64,000 nt of DNA, taken from the NCBI GenBank assembly GCA_963677325.2, contig CAXXGM010000006.1:186001-250000 (forward strand), written 5' to 3'. This stretch comes from G963677325 sp963677325 (lineage in GTDB: Bacteria; Bacteroidota; Bacteroidia; Bacteroidales; Prolixibacteraceae). Of the stretch, positions 1 to 8,974 are shown piece by piece; position 1 is the stretch's first letter, and every line of letters starts with the position of its first letter. The notes beneath the pieces were generated by a model that saw only the letters and a program-made list of their open reading frames with translations, had not been told where the DNA came from and did not search any database. A program made the position numbers and the translations under genes.

Positions 1-75
1 AATGAACAGCATAGAAACCGGTTCATCCCTTTCAAAGAGAGTATAGCATTTATTTATTCTATTCTCGATTTAATT

Positions 76-97
76 GGCATTGAGTCAGTTCAATGCC
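76..97 (-). terminator. Hairpin just after cdaA (weak terminator candidate)
   Basis: An 8-bp perfect inverted repeat (GGCATTGA / TCAATGCC) with a 6-base loop lies directly after the cdaA stop codon on the minus strand. It is not followed by a clear U-run, so it may be an mRNA 3'-end stabiliser rather than an intrinsic terminator. Confidence 0.3.
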
Positions 98-883
98 TTA
101 TTGGGAATCGCGGTTTGTTTCAAGGATCTTGAATAGCTCATCAGCGGAAATCCCCTCTCTGAGCGTTCCATTTGTTGAGGTGGAAATACGGCCGGTTTCT
201 TCGCTTATAACGATGACATAAGCATCTGTTTGTTCCGATATACCAATGGCCGCACGATGACGAAGACCAAGAACCGGACTTATTTCAAGATTCTGAGATA
301 TAGGTAAAATACATCTGGCCGCTTTAATCCGGTTAAGACTTATGATCACTGCTCCATCATGCAGAGGCGCATTTTTAAAGAAAATATTTTTAAGTAATTC
401 CGAGGAGACATCTGCGTCGATTATCTGACCGGATTCGATGTATTCGGTAAGTTCATTTTCACGGGAAAGTACAATGAGTGCACCGGTTTTATTGAGCGAC
501 ATTTGACGGCAAGCGTCAACTATATCATGTAAAGTAGTTTCAGATGCAAACTTCAATTGTCCTGAAAAAAGATTTTCAAGAGAAAACCGCCTATTTGTAC
601 GATGGCGGGTTCCCAGCATAAGTAAAAATCTCCTGACCTCCTGCTGGAAGACAATTATGATCGCAATAACCCCTACTCCAAAAAGCTGGCCTAAAATAGA
701 ACCCAGCAATTCCATTTTAAATGCCCTAACGATCAACCAGGCGAGAAATATGATGAAGATTCCAAGAAAAATATTTAAGGCTACAGTCCCCTTGACCAAT
801 CTGTATATTTCAAAAAATATGAATGAAACCAACAAAATGTCAATTACATCAAGGAACCGGAATTGAATAAAAAGATTTATCAT
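98..883 (-). CDS. cdaA: Diadenylate cyclase CdaA
   Basis: Makes the second messenger cyclic di-AMP from two ATP at the membrane. The 261-residue protein starts with three hydrophobic segments (about residues 10-28, 33-54 and 60-80), followed by a DisA_N/DAC domain. Both catalytic motifs are visible: DGA at 176-178 and RHR at 208-210. Length and layout match the CdaA (YbbP) class. It lies 38 bases downstream of folP on the same strand, so the two are probably cotranscribed, an arrangement I recall from other Bacteroidota. No partner of the CdaR type is next to it. Confidence 0.95.
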   Translation of the reverse strand: MINLFIQFRFLDVIDILLVSFIFFEIYRLVKGTVALNIFLGIFIIFLAWLIVRAFKMELLGSILGQLFGVGVIAIIIVFQQEVRRFLLMLGTRHRTNRRFSLENLFSGQLKFASETTLHDIVDACRQMSLNKTGALIVLSRENELTEYIESGQIIDADVSSELLKNIFFKNAPLHDGAVIISLNRIKAARCILPISQNLEISPVLGLRHRAAIGISEQTDAYVIVISEETGRISTSTNGTLREGISADELFKILETNRDSQ

Positions 884-904
884 TTAAGAATTTATTGTTT
901 TAGG

Positions 905-950
905 CTTGAGACCTTTAGCCTTTAGCCTTTAGCCTTTAGACTTAAGCTTG
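905..950. repeat. Intergenic repeat family i (GCCTTTA units)
   Basis: Three or four tandem copies of GCCTTTA and variants lie between folP and cdaA and overlap the last codons and stop of folP. Related tracts occur near 37.34-37.46, 38.46-38.54, 43.26 and 60.04-60.12 kb. Confidence 0.75.
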
Positions 951-1815
951 TTCTCAACTGAGCCACAATTTTACAAACCTGCACCGCTTCTTTAACATCA
1001 TGAACTCTCAGGATATCGGCATTACCAAGTAATGCGAGTGTATTTAATACAGTTGTTCCGTTTAAAGCCTCCTCTGGTTTTATCCCCAATGTTTTCCAAA
1101 CCATCCCTTTCCGTGAAACGCCTGCCAATACAGGCAGTTTAAAGACTTTGAAAGAGTCCAGCCGATTCATCAGTTCATAGTTATGACTGGTTAATTTGCC
1201 AAAACCAAAACCCGGATCAATAATAATATCATTAACTCCCAATAGTTTTAATTTCTGTACCCGTTGAGACAAAAATAAAATCACCTCATTCACCACGTCA
1301 TTGTACGAAGGATCTTTCTGCATATTATCAGGCGTTCCCTGTATGTGCATTAAAACATAAGGAACTTTTAGACCGCCAACCACTTCGAACATCTTTTCGT
1401 CCATCGTTCCCCCAGAAATATCATTTATGATGCATGGACCAAATTCATTGACCATAATTTTGGCCACTTCAGAGCGGTAAGTATCCAGAGATAAATGCAT
1501 CTGAGGAAAATTCTTTCGGATGGCTTTAAATGCAGGTTTTAACCGGACCAGTTCTTCCTCTATTGACACTTCTATCGAGCCGGGTCTGGTTGAAATTGCT
1601 CCAACATCAATTATTTCACCTCCCCCGGATATAATTTCTTCAGCCCTGTCGAGAATCGCCTTTTCTGTGATGTATTTCCCTCCATCATAAAAAGAATCCG
1701 GAGTTACATTCAAAATTCCCATCACCACCGGAAATGTCAAATCAATTAATCCCCCCGAAAGATTGATGTATTTCTTTTTATTAAAATAACTCTGATCTGC
1801 CTGATTGATTAACAT
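922..1815 (-). CDS. folP: Dihydropteroate synthase FolP
   Basis: Condenses p-aminobenzoate with 6-hydroxymethyl-dihydropterin diphosphate to give dihydropteroate in folate synthesis; cytosolic TIM barrel and target of sulfonamides. The family signatures are visible: NVTPDSF at 36-42, DVGAISTRPGS at 70-80, DPGFGFGK at 200-207 and a SRKGM loop near residue 235. At 297 residues it is slightly long because of a short N-terminal extension. The last four residues (KAKG) and the stop are encoded by a family i repeat, so the C-terminus looks recently altered. First gene of a probable folP-cdaA operon. Confidence 0.95.
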   Translation of the reverse strand: MLINQADQSYFNKKKYINLSGGLIDLTFPVVMGILNVTPDSFYDGGKYITEKAILDRAEEIISGGGEIIDVGAISTRPGSIEVSIEEELVRLKPAFKAIRKNFPQMHLSLDTYRSEVAKIMVNEFGPCIINDISGGTMDEKMFEVVGGLKVPYVLMHIQGTPDNMQKDPSYNDVVNEVILFLSQRVQKLKLLGVNDIIIDPGFGFGKLTSHNYELMNRLDSFKVFKLPVLAGVSRKGMVWKTLGIKPEEALNGTTVLNTLALLGNADILRVHDVKEAVQVCKIVAQLRTSLSLKAKG

Positions 1816-2183
1816 TTCCGGTTTTTTTATGAAAATCTTTCTGACTCCGCATCTTCTTCAATGCAATCAGAAAATTTTTTCTCTGCTAAGTAATAAGAAT
1901 AAATTGATGTCGTATTTTTAATCTCTTTCTTATTTAACAATAATACACCTAAATTTCACATGGACTCTCCTCGTATTAAGTCCGTATTTGGTTCGTACCA
2001 GGTTCGTCCCGCCTTCTTTAAAGAAAACTTACATAATATAATAAAATGAAATTCATTTTTAAATAAAACTCGTCAATCTAAAATACGACGTTATTTCATT
2101 TCATATACTTATTTTACAAAAGTAAGAATTTAAATTACATTGATTTTTCAAATTTTAATACTTTTATGGTTCAAATTTATATT
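1816..2183. other. Divergent intergenic region folP / DUF1599 gene
   Basis: About 370 bases without a gene between divergently transcribed folP and the DUF1599 gene. It must hold both promoters; I see only imperfect matches to TAnnTTTG (for example TATTTTAC near 2109 for the plus-strand gene). It also contains a family iv repeat at about 1964-2013. The rest is AT-rich and featureless. Confidence 0.5.
1964..2013. repeat. Intergenic repeat family iv (CCGTACCA-like units)
   Basis: Degenerate tandem units of the form TCCGTA..GGTTCGTACCAGG. Relatives lie at about 17781-17835, 23760-23812 (opposite orientation) and 52778-52840. Confidence 0.6.
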
Positions 2184-2726
2184 ATGGATAAGACAACTCA
2201 ACAGTATGATCATGTTATCAATATTTGTCATGATTTATTTATAAAAAAGATGAAAGATTATGGAACAGCCTGGAGGATATTGCGGTTGGAATCCATGACT
2301 GATCAGATCTACATCAAAGCACAGAGAATTAGAACCATTGAAGATAAGGGAGTTACCAAAATAGAAGAGGGTGTCCGTTCCGAATTTATTGGGATTATTA
2401 ATTACTGTGCCATGGCCCTTATCCAGTTTGAAATGGGTACTTCTGACGAAGAACTTCCTGCCGGTGAGGCTGAGAAAAAATATTTGGAGAAGCTGGAACA
2501 TTCAAAAAATCTGATGCTTCAAAAAAATCATGATTATGGTGAAGCATGGCGTCAGATGAGGATCAGTTCTTATACCGATTTAATTCTCATGAAAATCAAA
2601 CGTATCAAGCAGATTGAGGATAAAAAAGGAAAAACTCTCGTATCGGAAGGAGTTGATGCCAATTACATGGATATCATAAATTATGCTGTTTTTGCCTTAA
2701 TTAAACTTGAGTTCGAACAAGCATGA
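2184..2726 (+). CDS. Tandem DUF1599 protein (nucleotide modification-associated family)
   Basis: A 180-residue soluble protein made of two copies of the same domain of about 60 residues (roughly 24-83 and 116-177). Each copy has the pattern DYG-AWR, then KxxRI--IED, then EGV and DIINY. This is the DUF1599 family, linked by name to nucleotide modification in phages but of unknown role in Bacteroidota chromosomes. I chose the ATG at 2184 over the in-frame ATG at 2166 because relatives begin close to the (D)KTTQQ segment. The stop overlaps the next start (ATGA), so it is cotranslated with the BT_3928-type gene. Confidence 0.85.
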   Translation: MDKTTQQYDHVINICHDLFIKKMKDYGTAWRILRLESMTDQIYIKAQRIRTIEDKGVTKIEEGVRSEFIGIINYCAMALIQFEMGTSDEELPAGEAEKKYLEKLEHSKNLMLQKNHDYGEAWRQMRISSYTDLILMKIKRIKQIEDKKGKTLVSEGVDANYMDIINYAVFALIKLEFEQA

Positions 2727-3883
2727 CTAAAAAACCCTTGATTATTGCCAGGTTTATTGTCGGGATAGTTTTCATGTTTTCCGGATTTGTCAAAGGAATA
2801 GATCCATGGGGATTCAATTACAAACTCACGGATTATATTTACTCCATGCATCTGCACTGGATTCAACCGTTAGCCTTTCCGGGAGCCTTTATTTTGCCCT
2901 TATTAGAGTTTCTGATCGGAATAGGTCTGGTAAGTGGAATCTTTGTCAAAACAGCGTCTAAACTGGCTTTCCTCTTTATGTCCGTTTTTACTCCTCTTAC
3001 ATTTTACATTGCTCTAAAAAATCCGGTTACCGATTGTGGCTGCTTTGGAGATGCCTTGATTATCACAAACTGGCAAACATTTTACAAGAATATCGTATTA
3101 ATAATCCTTGCTTTTATATTGCTCAAATACAGGAATAAAATCAGTTTCATTTTTTCATTTCCAATACGAAGAATCATTTTTTTGTCTTTACTCTTCCTTT
3201 ATTTAATTTTGGTCTTTTGGTCCTATTACCATGAACCCCTTTTAGATTTCAGGCCTTATAAAGTTGGGGTTAATATTCCCGAAGGCATGAGCCGGCCAAA
3301 AGGAGCGCCCACGGATGTTTATAAAACCAATTATTATTACAGGAATCTGAAAACTAAGGAAATAAAGAAATTCAGTGAGGATAATTATCCATGGCAGGAT
3401 TCCCTGAACTGGAAATTCGAGTCGATGGACGAACCGGTACTCGTAAAAAAAGGTTACACCCCTCCTATTCATGATTTTTTCATTCAAAATGATCAGGGGG
3501 AAAATATCGCAGATTTTTTTCTTCAGGACGATAACTTCCTTTTTATCATTGTGTCACATGACCTCGACAAATCTTCATTAAAGAAGCAATCTGACATTAA
3601 TCAAATGGCATCTTGGGCTAGGAACCAGGGCTATAAATTCATAGGCCTTACTTCTTCAAAAGGAAGCACATTGGAGAACTTTAAATCAAAAGCCAAACCC
3701 GATTATGACTTTTATTTTGGAGATGAAATTACTCTGAAAACAATTATCCGTTCCAATCCGGGATTATTATTATTAAAAAAAGGAACCATCCTCGCGAAAT
3801 GGGCCAACAATGATATTCCTGATGTTGAAAAGATGCAAAATAAAATAATTCCTGAAATGAAGAAAAAGTTAATTCATCAGTAG
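2723..3883 (+). CDS. BT_3928-family DoxX/MauE-like membrane protein with thioredoxin-like C-terminus
   Basis: The N-terminal part (residues 1-165) has five hydrophobic segments and a DCGCFG motif near 105, typical of DoxX/MauE-like quinone- or thiol-linked membrane proteins. The remainder is soluble and probably periplasmic. Residues 260-380 resemble a thioredoxin fold but lack a CxxC motif. The gene overlaps the DUF1599 gene by four bases and precedes tpiA, the same order as in Bacteroides, where the family is named after BT_3928. Function is unproven; a redox role at the membrane is inferred from the DoxX/MauE resemblance. Confidence 0.8.
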   Translation: MTKKPLIIARFIVGIVFMFSGFVKGIDPWGFNYKLTDYIYSMHLHWIQPLAFPGAFILPLLEFLIGIGLVSGIFVKTASKLAFLFMSVFTPLTFYIALKNPVTDCGCFGDALIITNWQTFYKNIVLIILAFILLKYRNKISFIFSFPIRRIIFLSLLFLYLILVFWSYYHEPLLDFRPYKVGVNIPEGMSRPKGAPTDVYKTNYYYRNLKTKEIKKFSEDNYPWQDSLNWKFESMDEPVLVKKGYTPPIHDFFIQNDQGENIADFFLQDDNFLFIIVSHDLDKSSLKKQSDINQMASWARNQGYKFIGLTSSKGSTLENFKSKAKPDYDFYFGDEITLKTIIRSNPGLLLLKKGTILAKWANNDIPDVEKMQNKIIPEMKKKLIHQ

Positions 3884-3921
3884 AGATAAAATTAATAATT
3901 TCAATGTTTCTTTTTAAATCA

Positions 3922-3929
3922 TACTTTTG
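3922..3929 (+). promoter_or_regulatory. Candidate -7 element for tpiA
   Basis: TACTTTTG fits the Bacteroidota -7 consensus TAnnTTTG and lies 45 bases before the tpiA start. I see no clear -33 TTTG at the right spacing, so support is partial. Confidence 0.45.
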
Positions 3930-3973
3930 CAATACTGAGAATTAATAAAAATTAATAACTAAAAAGCCTGAGA

Positions 3974-4732
3974 ATGAGAAAGAAGATTGTTGCCGGAAAC
4001 TGGAAATGTAATACCACTTTAGGTGAAGGAATAGAACTTGCAAAAAAAGTAAATGAACTGATCCTTGGTAAAGGTGCAAAAGATGTAGATGTAGTGCTTG
4101 GTGTTCCTTTCACTCATCTTGCAGGTATTGCAGGAATCGTTGATAAAAACCGGGTTGGTGTATCCTCTCAGAATTGTGCTTCCGAACCAAAAGGTGCGTT
4201 CACTGGTGAAGTTTCTGCCGCCATGGTTAAATCGACCGGAGCTTCCTATGTCATTCTGGGCCATTCAGAAAGAAGAGAATACTACAATGAGACCAGTGCA
4301 ACTTTAAACAAAAAACTGGCACTTACCATGGAACAAGAGCTTATCCCAATTTATTGCTGCGGCGAACCTCTTTCTATCCGTGAAGCAGGTACTCAAAACC
4401 AGTATGTTAAGAAACAATTGGATGAGACAATTTTTCTTCTCCCTGAAGAGAAATTTCTGAAGATTGTAATTGCCTATGAACCTATCTGGGCCATTGGAAC
4501 AGGTAAAACTGCTTCTTCCCAACAGGCTCAGGATATGCTGGCTTATATCCGCAGTTTAATAGCAGAAAAATACGGCAAAGAAGTCGCTGAAGAAATATCT
4601 ATTCTTTATGGCGGCTCCTGTAATGCTGCCAACGCGAAGGAACTCTTTGGACAGCCTGATATTGACGGAGGTCTGATAGGAGGCGCTTCATTAAAAGCAG
4701 AAGAATTTCTCACCATCATAAATTCTTATTGA
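3974..4732 (+). CDS. tpiA: Triosephosphate isomerase
   Basis: Interconverts dihydroxyacetone phosphate and glyceraldehyde 3-phosphate in glycolysis and gluconeogenesis; cytosolic. The 252-residue protein carries all catalytic residues: N9 and K11 in GNWKCN, H97 in GHSER and E169 in AYEPIWAIGTGK, plus the C-terminal YGGS phosphate-binding loop. It has its own candidate promoter and is followed by a strong terminator, so it can be a separate transcript even though it follows the DUF1599/BT_3928-type pair. Confidence 0.98.
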   Translation: MRKKIVAGNWKCNTTLGEGIELAKKVNELILGKGAKDVDVVLGVPFTHLAGIAGIVDKNRVGVSSQNCASEPKGAFTGEVSAAMVKSTGASYVILGHSERREYYNETSATLNKKLALTMEQELIPIYCCGEPLSIREAGTQNQYVKKQLDETIFLLPEEKFLKIVIAYEPIWAIGTGKTASSQQAQDMLAYIRSLIAEKYGKEVAEEISILYGGSCNAANAKELFGQPDIDGGLIGGASLKAEEFLTIINSY

Positions 4733-4759
4733 AAAATACACAAAGCATCACTTTCTTAG

Positions 4760-4796
4760 GTGGGTATGGTTGAATAAACTATACCCACTTTTTTTT
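4760..4796 (+). terminator. Rho-independent terminator after tpiA
   Basis: A 12-bp stem (outer GTGGGTAT / ATACCCAC plus four inner pairs including one G-U), a 5-base loop, and a run of eight T. Strong intrinsic terminator 28 bases after the tpiA stop. Confidence 0.9.
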
Positions 4797-4867
4797 ATTA
4801 ATATAATACACTTTGAATTTGATTTCCTATCTTTAAGAAAAATTGGTATTCCTCAAACCTGCTATTT

Positions 4868-7525
4868 ATGAATGCATGTAAAAAACTGATCATTTTGGCA
4901 ATAATAATTACCTGTTTTTCTATTACTGCCTTTTCACATAACCTGACAGGAACCATTGTCGATCAAATGGGAAAACCAATTTCCTTTGCTACTATATACA
5001 TCAAAGATATTTCTCTGGGGACAACAACCAATGAAGAAGGAAAATTTGAAATCGATGTTCCTCCGGGTACTTATACAATTAATTTCAGATGTCTTGGATA
5101 CAAGCCCAAAACCGAAATCACCAGGATTGCAAAAGAGGTGGAGAATATTACAGTAATCCTGGAGGTTCAATATCTTGAGATGCAGGAAGTCGTCATTTCG
5201 GGAAATGGTGAAGATCCCGCTTATGCCGTCATGAGAAAAGTGATTGGATTGTCCTATGTTCACTTAAATCAAATTAGCTCCTATGCAGCCAATATTTACC
5301 TCAAAGGCACAGTAAAATTTCAGAAAGTACCCGGATTAATCCGCAATCAGCTTCACAAGAAAAATATCGATGTCAAATCAGGGGATGTCTTTGTAAACGA
5401 GACTGTAAGCGAAATTTCTTTTCATGCTCCAAATAAATATACTCAACATATAAAATCCATAAATTCCACTTTCCCCAAAGTAGTTGATCTTTCTGTGGAA
5501 GATTTTCTTGGAGCAAGTCTTTACCAGGACAACATTCAGATTCTATTTACACCCTTGAACAAAAATGCTTTCTCCTATTATAAATTCACCTACGAGGGAT
5601 ATGATAAGGACAAACAATACACCGTTGACAAAATAAAGGTAACACCTAAAATCAGGAGTAAACAACTCTTTGAGGGATATATCTATGTTATTGAAGATCT
5701 TTGGTGCCTTCACAGAGCGGACTTGAAATTTCAAACACCTTTTGGTGAAGTAAATTTAAAATTGATCTACGATGAAATCTCTCCCGGAGTCTGGCTTCCT
5801 GTGAGTCATAATTATTCCTTTTCAGGTGGATTGCTGGGAGTAAAAGGTGATGCCAGAATTGCGGCTTCATTAAAATACAATGATGTCATCATAAACCGGC
5901 AGGTTTTAGCCATGGCAAATTTACCTGTAAGTTCTAACGCCCAACAGAAAGTTTTTCCTGGTGAAACCAATAAAGTATTGCCTATAAAAAAATCAGAAAA
6001 AAAGAAAGCTTCTAAGATTGAGGAATTATTGAATAAACCGCAATTAAAGAATCAGGAAGTCAATAAACTTTCAAAGTTAATGGCTAAAGCGGATCATGTG
6101 CGAAAACCTGATTCATTAAAAAGTCTCGAAATAAATGATGCCGTTAAAGTAACAACAGATAAAGGAGCCGAAAAAAAAGACACCTCATACTGGTCCTCTC
6201 TTAGACCAATTCCCTTATCTGCCGATGAAATAAATAGCTTCCGCGAAAGAGATTCCCTTTATAATGTATCAAAGAAACATGGGTCACAGGATTCCTCCTC
6301 CTTGATAACACACAAAAGAAGTTATGGTGTGTTTGATCCTCTTTTTTTCGGGAAACGAATCTATCTGAAAGATTCCACATGGATTGTAAGATATAACGGC
6401 ATGATCACTTCGAAATCCATCAATTTCAATCCAGTAGATGGATGGAATATTTCACAAAGTATTTCTTTTTCACGTAGCTATGAACCGGGTAAGAGCATCT
6501 TGCTAAATCCTTACCTCGCATATGCAGTAAACAGGAAAGCTATTTTAGGTACAGGGACTTTACTTTATAATTATTCACCTCTGAAGAGAGGTACATTCCA
6601 AATGTCCCTTGGTAGAAATACCGTGGATTTTAATCCTGCCCCGGATGCAATTAATCCTTTCGTCAATTCAATTGCATCCTTGTTCTTTAAAGACAATTTC
6701 GCCAGATATTATGAAAGTCGGTTTATTAAATTGAAGAATTCAATTGATATAACCAATGGATTTACTCTTACTGCAGACCTGAGTTGGGAAAAGGTGCTAC
6801 AATTGCAAAACACAACAAGTTTTTCATTCGTGCATAAAAATGATCCCTATCCATCTAATATCCCTTATAATGCTCAACTTACCGAATCAGCAATCCAGGA
6901 CCAGATCAATTCGGTTGTTGGAATAAAAATTGAATATACTCCCAGGTATTATTACCGGATCAGAGAAGGAGTTAAAGTAATGTCTCATTCTAATTTTCCA
7001 ACATTTTACTTTCAGTACCGTAAAGGATTAAAAGAAGTATTTTCAAGTAACTCAGATTTTGATTATATAGGAGCTGGTATTTCGTATGCCCATGAATTTA
7101 GCCCAACCTCAAGCATTGCCTATGAATTTCATTCAGGATGGTTCCCAAATAATACTCAAATCCATTTTGCCGATTTCGCTCATGCTCCTACACAAAAGAG
7201 CCCTGTTCTGCTGAAGGAATATCGTCACTCTTTCTTTTTGCCTGATTACTACGAATTAAGTACTTCGGATAGATTTATCAGAGCTCACCTCTCATATAAA
7301 TCCCCCTATATCGCATTAAAATATTTACCTTTACTCAGCAACACTCTTTGGAGGGAAATGATTTGGACAAGCTACTACACCTCTCCTCAAAACAAAAATT
7401 ATTTGGAGGTAGGTTATACCCTTCTTGAAGTCCTTCTTTCAGCTAATGTTGGTATCTTTACAGGATTTTCGAATGGACAGTTTACCCGTTGGGGAATTAA
7501 TGTAGCATTCCGATGGTCGGATTAA
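4868..7525 (+). CDS. DUF5686 outer-membrane protein with carboxypeptidase-like regulatory domain
   Basis: An 885-residue exported protein. Residues 1-23 form a signal peptide. Residues 25-112 are a carboxypeptidase-regulatory-like beta-sandwich (start LTGTIVDQMGKPI). The rest matches the DUF5686 family, with a lysine-rich low-complexity stretch around 375-440 and a C-terminal half rich in alternating aromatic strands, ending RWGINVAFRW, as in outer-membrane beta-barrels. Such proteins resemble TonB-dependent receptors that lack a plug domain, but their role is unknown. The gene stands alone between the tpiA terminator and prmA. Confidence 0.85.
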   Translation: MNACKKLIILAIIITCFSITAFSHNLTGTIVDQMGKPISFATIYIKDISLGTTTNEEGKFEIDVPPGTYTINFRCLGYKPKTEITRIAKEVENITVILEVQYLEMQEVVISGNGEDPAYAVMRKVIGLSYVHLNQISSYAANIYLKGTVKFQKVPGLIRNQLHKKNIDVKSGDVFVNETVSEISFHAPNKYTQHIKSINSTFPKVVDLSVEDFLGASLYQDNIQILFTPLNKNAFSYYKFTYEGYDKDKQYTVDKIKVTPKIRSKQLFEGYIYVIEDLWCLHRADLKFQTPFGEVNLKLIYDEISPGVWLPVSHNYSFSGGLLGVKGDARIAASLKYNDVIINRQVLAMANLPVSSNAQQKVFPGETNKVLPIKKSEKKKASKIEELLNKPQLKNQEVNKLSKLMAKADHVRKPDSLKSLEINDAVKVTTDKGAEKKDTSYWSSLRPIPLSADEINSFRERDSLYNVSKKHGSQDSSSLITHKRSYGVFDPLFFGKRIYLKDSTWIVRYNGMITSKSINFNPVDGWNISQSISFSRSYEPGKSILLNPYLAYAVNRKAILGTGTLLYNYSPLKRGTFQMSLGRNTVDFNPAPDAINPFVNSIASLFFKDNFARYYESRFIKLKNSIDITNGFTLTADLSWEKVLQLQNTTSFSFVHKNDPYPSNIPYNAQLTESAIQDQINSVVGIKIEYTPRYYYRIREGVKVMSHSNFPTFYFQYRKGLKEVFSSNSDFDYIGAGISYAHEFSPTSSIAYEFHSGWFPNNTQIHFADFAHAPTQKSPVLLKEYRHSFFLPDYYELSTSDRFIRAHLSYKSPYIALKYLPLLSNTLWREMIWTSYYTSPQNKNYLEVGYTLLEVLLSANVGIFTGFSNGQFTRWGINVAFRWSD

Positions 7526-7554
7526 ATAGATCCAATTAAAATAGGTCAGCTTAA

Positions 7555-8394
7555 ATGGAATATAAAAAAGTAAGCTTTAAAATAGAGCCGGACAGCGAAA
7601 TAAACCGTGAGATATTAATTGCTGAATTGGCCGAATCAGGTTTTGAAAGTTTCACCGAAACAGAGGAGAAAGTGGAAGCCTTTATTCAATCTGGGATGTT
7701 TTCTGACGATCTGATTGCTCAAATATCCCCTTCACCTTATCACTCTTTTTCTTATACATATATTATAGAAAACATTCCAGATCAAAATTGGAACGAGATA
7801 TGGGAAAAAAATTATTTTAAGCCACTCCTTATAAAGGATGAATGCCTGATAAGAGCTCCTTTTCATACAGAATACCCCTCCACCAGATATGAAATAGTAA
7901 TAGAGCCAAGAATGGCTTTCGGAACAGGGAATCATGAAACGACCTATTTAATGATATCAGAAATCCTTGAACTAAATTTAAGAGGGAAAAAAGTGCTCGA
8001 TATGGGGTGTGGAACGGGAGTTCTTGGGATTCTTGCCTCAATGAAGGGTGCGAAAGAGATTAAAGCAATTGATATTGATGAGAATGCCTGCAATATTACA
8101 CTTGAAAATATAAAATACAATCACATTTCCAATATTGAAGTGAAGCTCGGCGGAGCTGATCTTTTGGGTAATGAAAACTACGATTATATTTTTGCCAATA
8201 TACAGCGCAATATTCTGCTTCAGGATCTTCCTCTATACGTTAGAGCTTTGAATAATGAAGGAATTGTGATAATGAGCGGGTTTTATCTTTCAGATCTTGA
8301 AACCCTCAAATTAAAGGCTGAATCACTTGGGATGCATTTTATCAATCACAAAGAAAAAAATAATTGGGTGGCAGCAACTTTCATACTTAAATAA
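7555..8394 (+). CDS. prmA: Ribosomal protein L11 methyltransferase PrmA
   Basis: SAM-dependent trimethylation of ribosomal protein L11. The 279-residue protein has an N-terminal substrate domain, then GTGNHETT at 123-130 and the SAM-binding VLDMGCGTG at about 147-155, with the ANIQRN motif that replaces NPPY in this family. It starts 30 bases after the DUF5686 gene and ends in an 8-base convergent overlap with the phosphoesterase gene on the other strand. Confidence 0.93.
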   Translation: MEYKKVSFKIEPDSEINREILIAELAESGFESFTETEEKVEAFIQSGMFSDDLIAQISPSPYHSFSYTYIIENIPDQNWNEIWEKNYFKPLLIKDECLIRAPFHTEYPSTRYEIVIEPRMAFGTGNHETTYLMISEILELNLRGKKVLDMGCGTGVLGILASMKGAKEIKAIDIDENACNITLENIKYNHISNIEVKLGGADLLGNENYDYIFANIQRNILLQDLPLYVRALNNEGIVIMSGFYLSDLETLKLKAESLGMHFINHKEKNNWVAATFILK

Positions 8395-8890
8395 CAGCTC
8401 TTTGTCCTAATTCGATAGCTTCCATATCCTTCAGTTTATCCCGATCGACCGTAAACCTTACCATGGTTCTTACTTTGTGAAAACCCTGTATACCTGCAGC
8501 TCCAGGATTGATACATAGCATTTTGAACCGTTCATCAAAAATTACTCTTAAAATATGAGAGTGACCACAAATAAAAAGCTTAGGAGGATTCATTCTTAAT
8601 TCCTTTAACAGGTCTCCCGGATAATGTTTGGGATACCCTCCTATATGAGTAATCCAAACATCCACTCCCTCACAAGTGAATTTCAAATCTTTGCTTAACT
8701 CCAATCTCAAAGCACTCCCATCAATATTTCCATAAACGGCTTTTAGCGGTTTTAATCTTTCCAGTTCCCTAACAACTTCAATATCGCCTACATCACCCGC
8801 ATGCCATACCTCATCACAATCATTCAGGTAATTCAGTATTCGATCATCCAGATAACCATGAGTGTCCGATAAAAGCCCTATTCTTTTCAT
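8387..8890 (-). CDS. YfcE/MJ0936-type metallophosphoesterase
   Basis: A 167-residue calcineurin-like phosphoesterase of the small YfcE class, probably a divalent-metal phosphodiesterase of unknown physiological substrate. Metal-binding motifs in order: SDTHG near residue 8, GDVGD near 32, GNIDG near 55, CGHSH near 108 and a final NPGAAG. The 3' end overlaps prmA by eight bases in convergent orientation. It lies downstream of the ompA terminator, so it probably has its own start signal. Confidence 0.88.
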   Translation of the reverse strand: MKRIGLLSDTHGYLDDRILNYLNDCDEVWHAGDVGDIEVVRELERLKPLKAVYGNIDGSALRLELSKDLKFTCEGVDVWITHIGGYPKHYPGDLLKELRMNPPKLFICGHSHILRVIFDERFKMLCINPGAAGIQGFHKVRTMVRFTVDRDKLKDMEAIELGQRAVI

Positions 8891-8920
8891 TTATTGGGGA
8901 AAAATGATGGACCAACAATT

Positions 8921-8952
8921 AAAAAAAGAGGCAGCCATATGGCCACCTCTTT
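8921..8952 (-). terminator. Terminator after the OmpA-family gene
   Basis: On the minus strand the stem AAAGAGG / CCTCTTT, with an inner GCC/GGC stem after two mismatches, is followed by seven T. It lies 23 bases after the porin stop codon. Confidence 0.8.
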
Positions 8953-8974
8953 AACTATTTTCTTTTGAATACTA

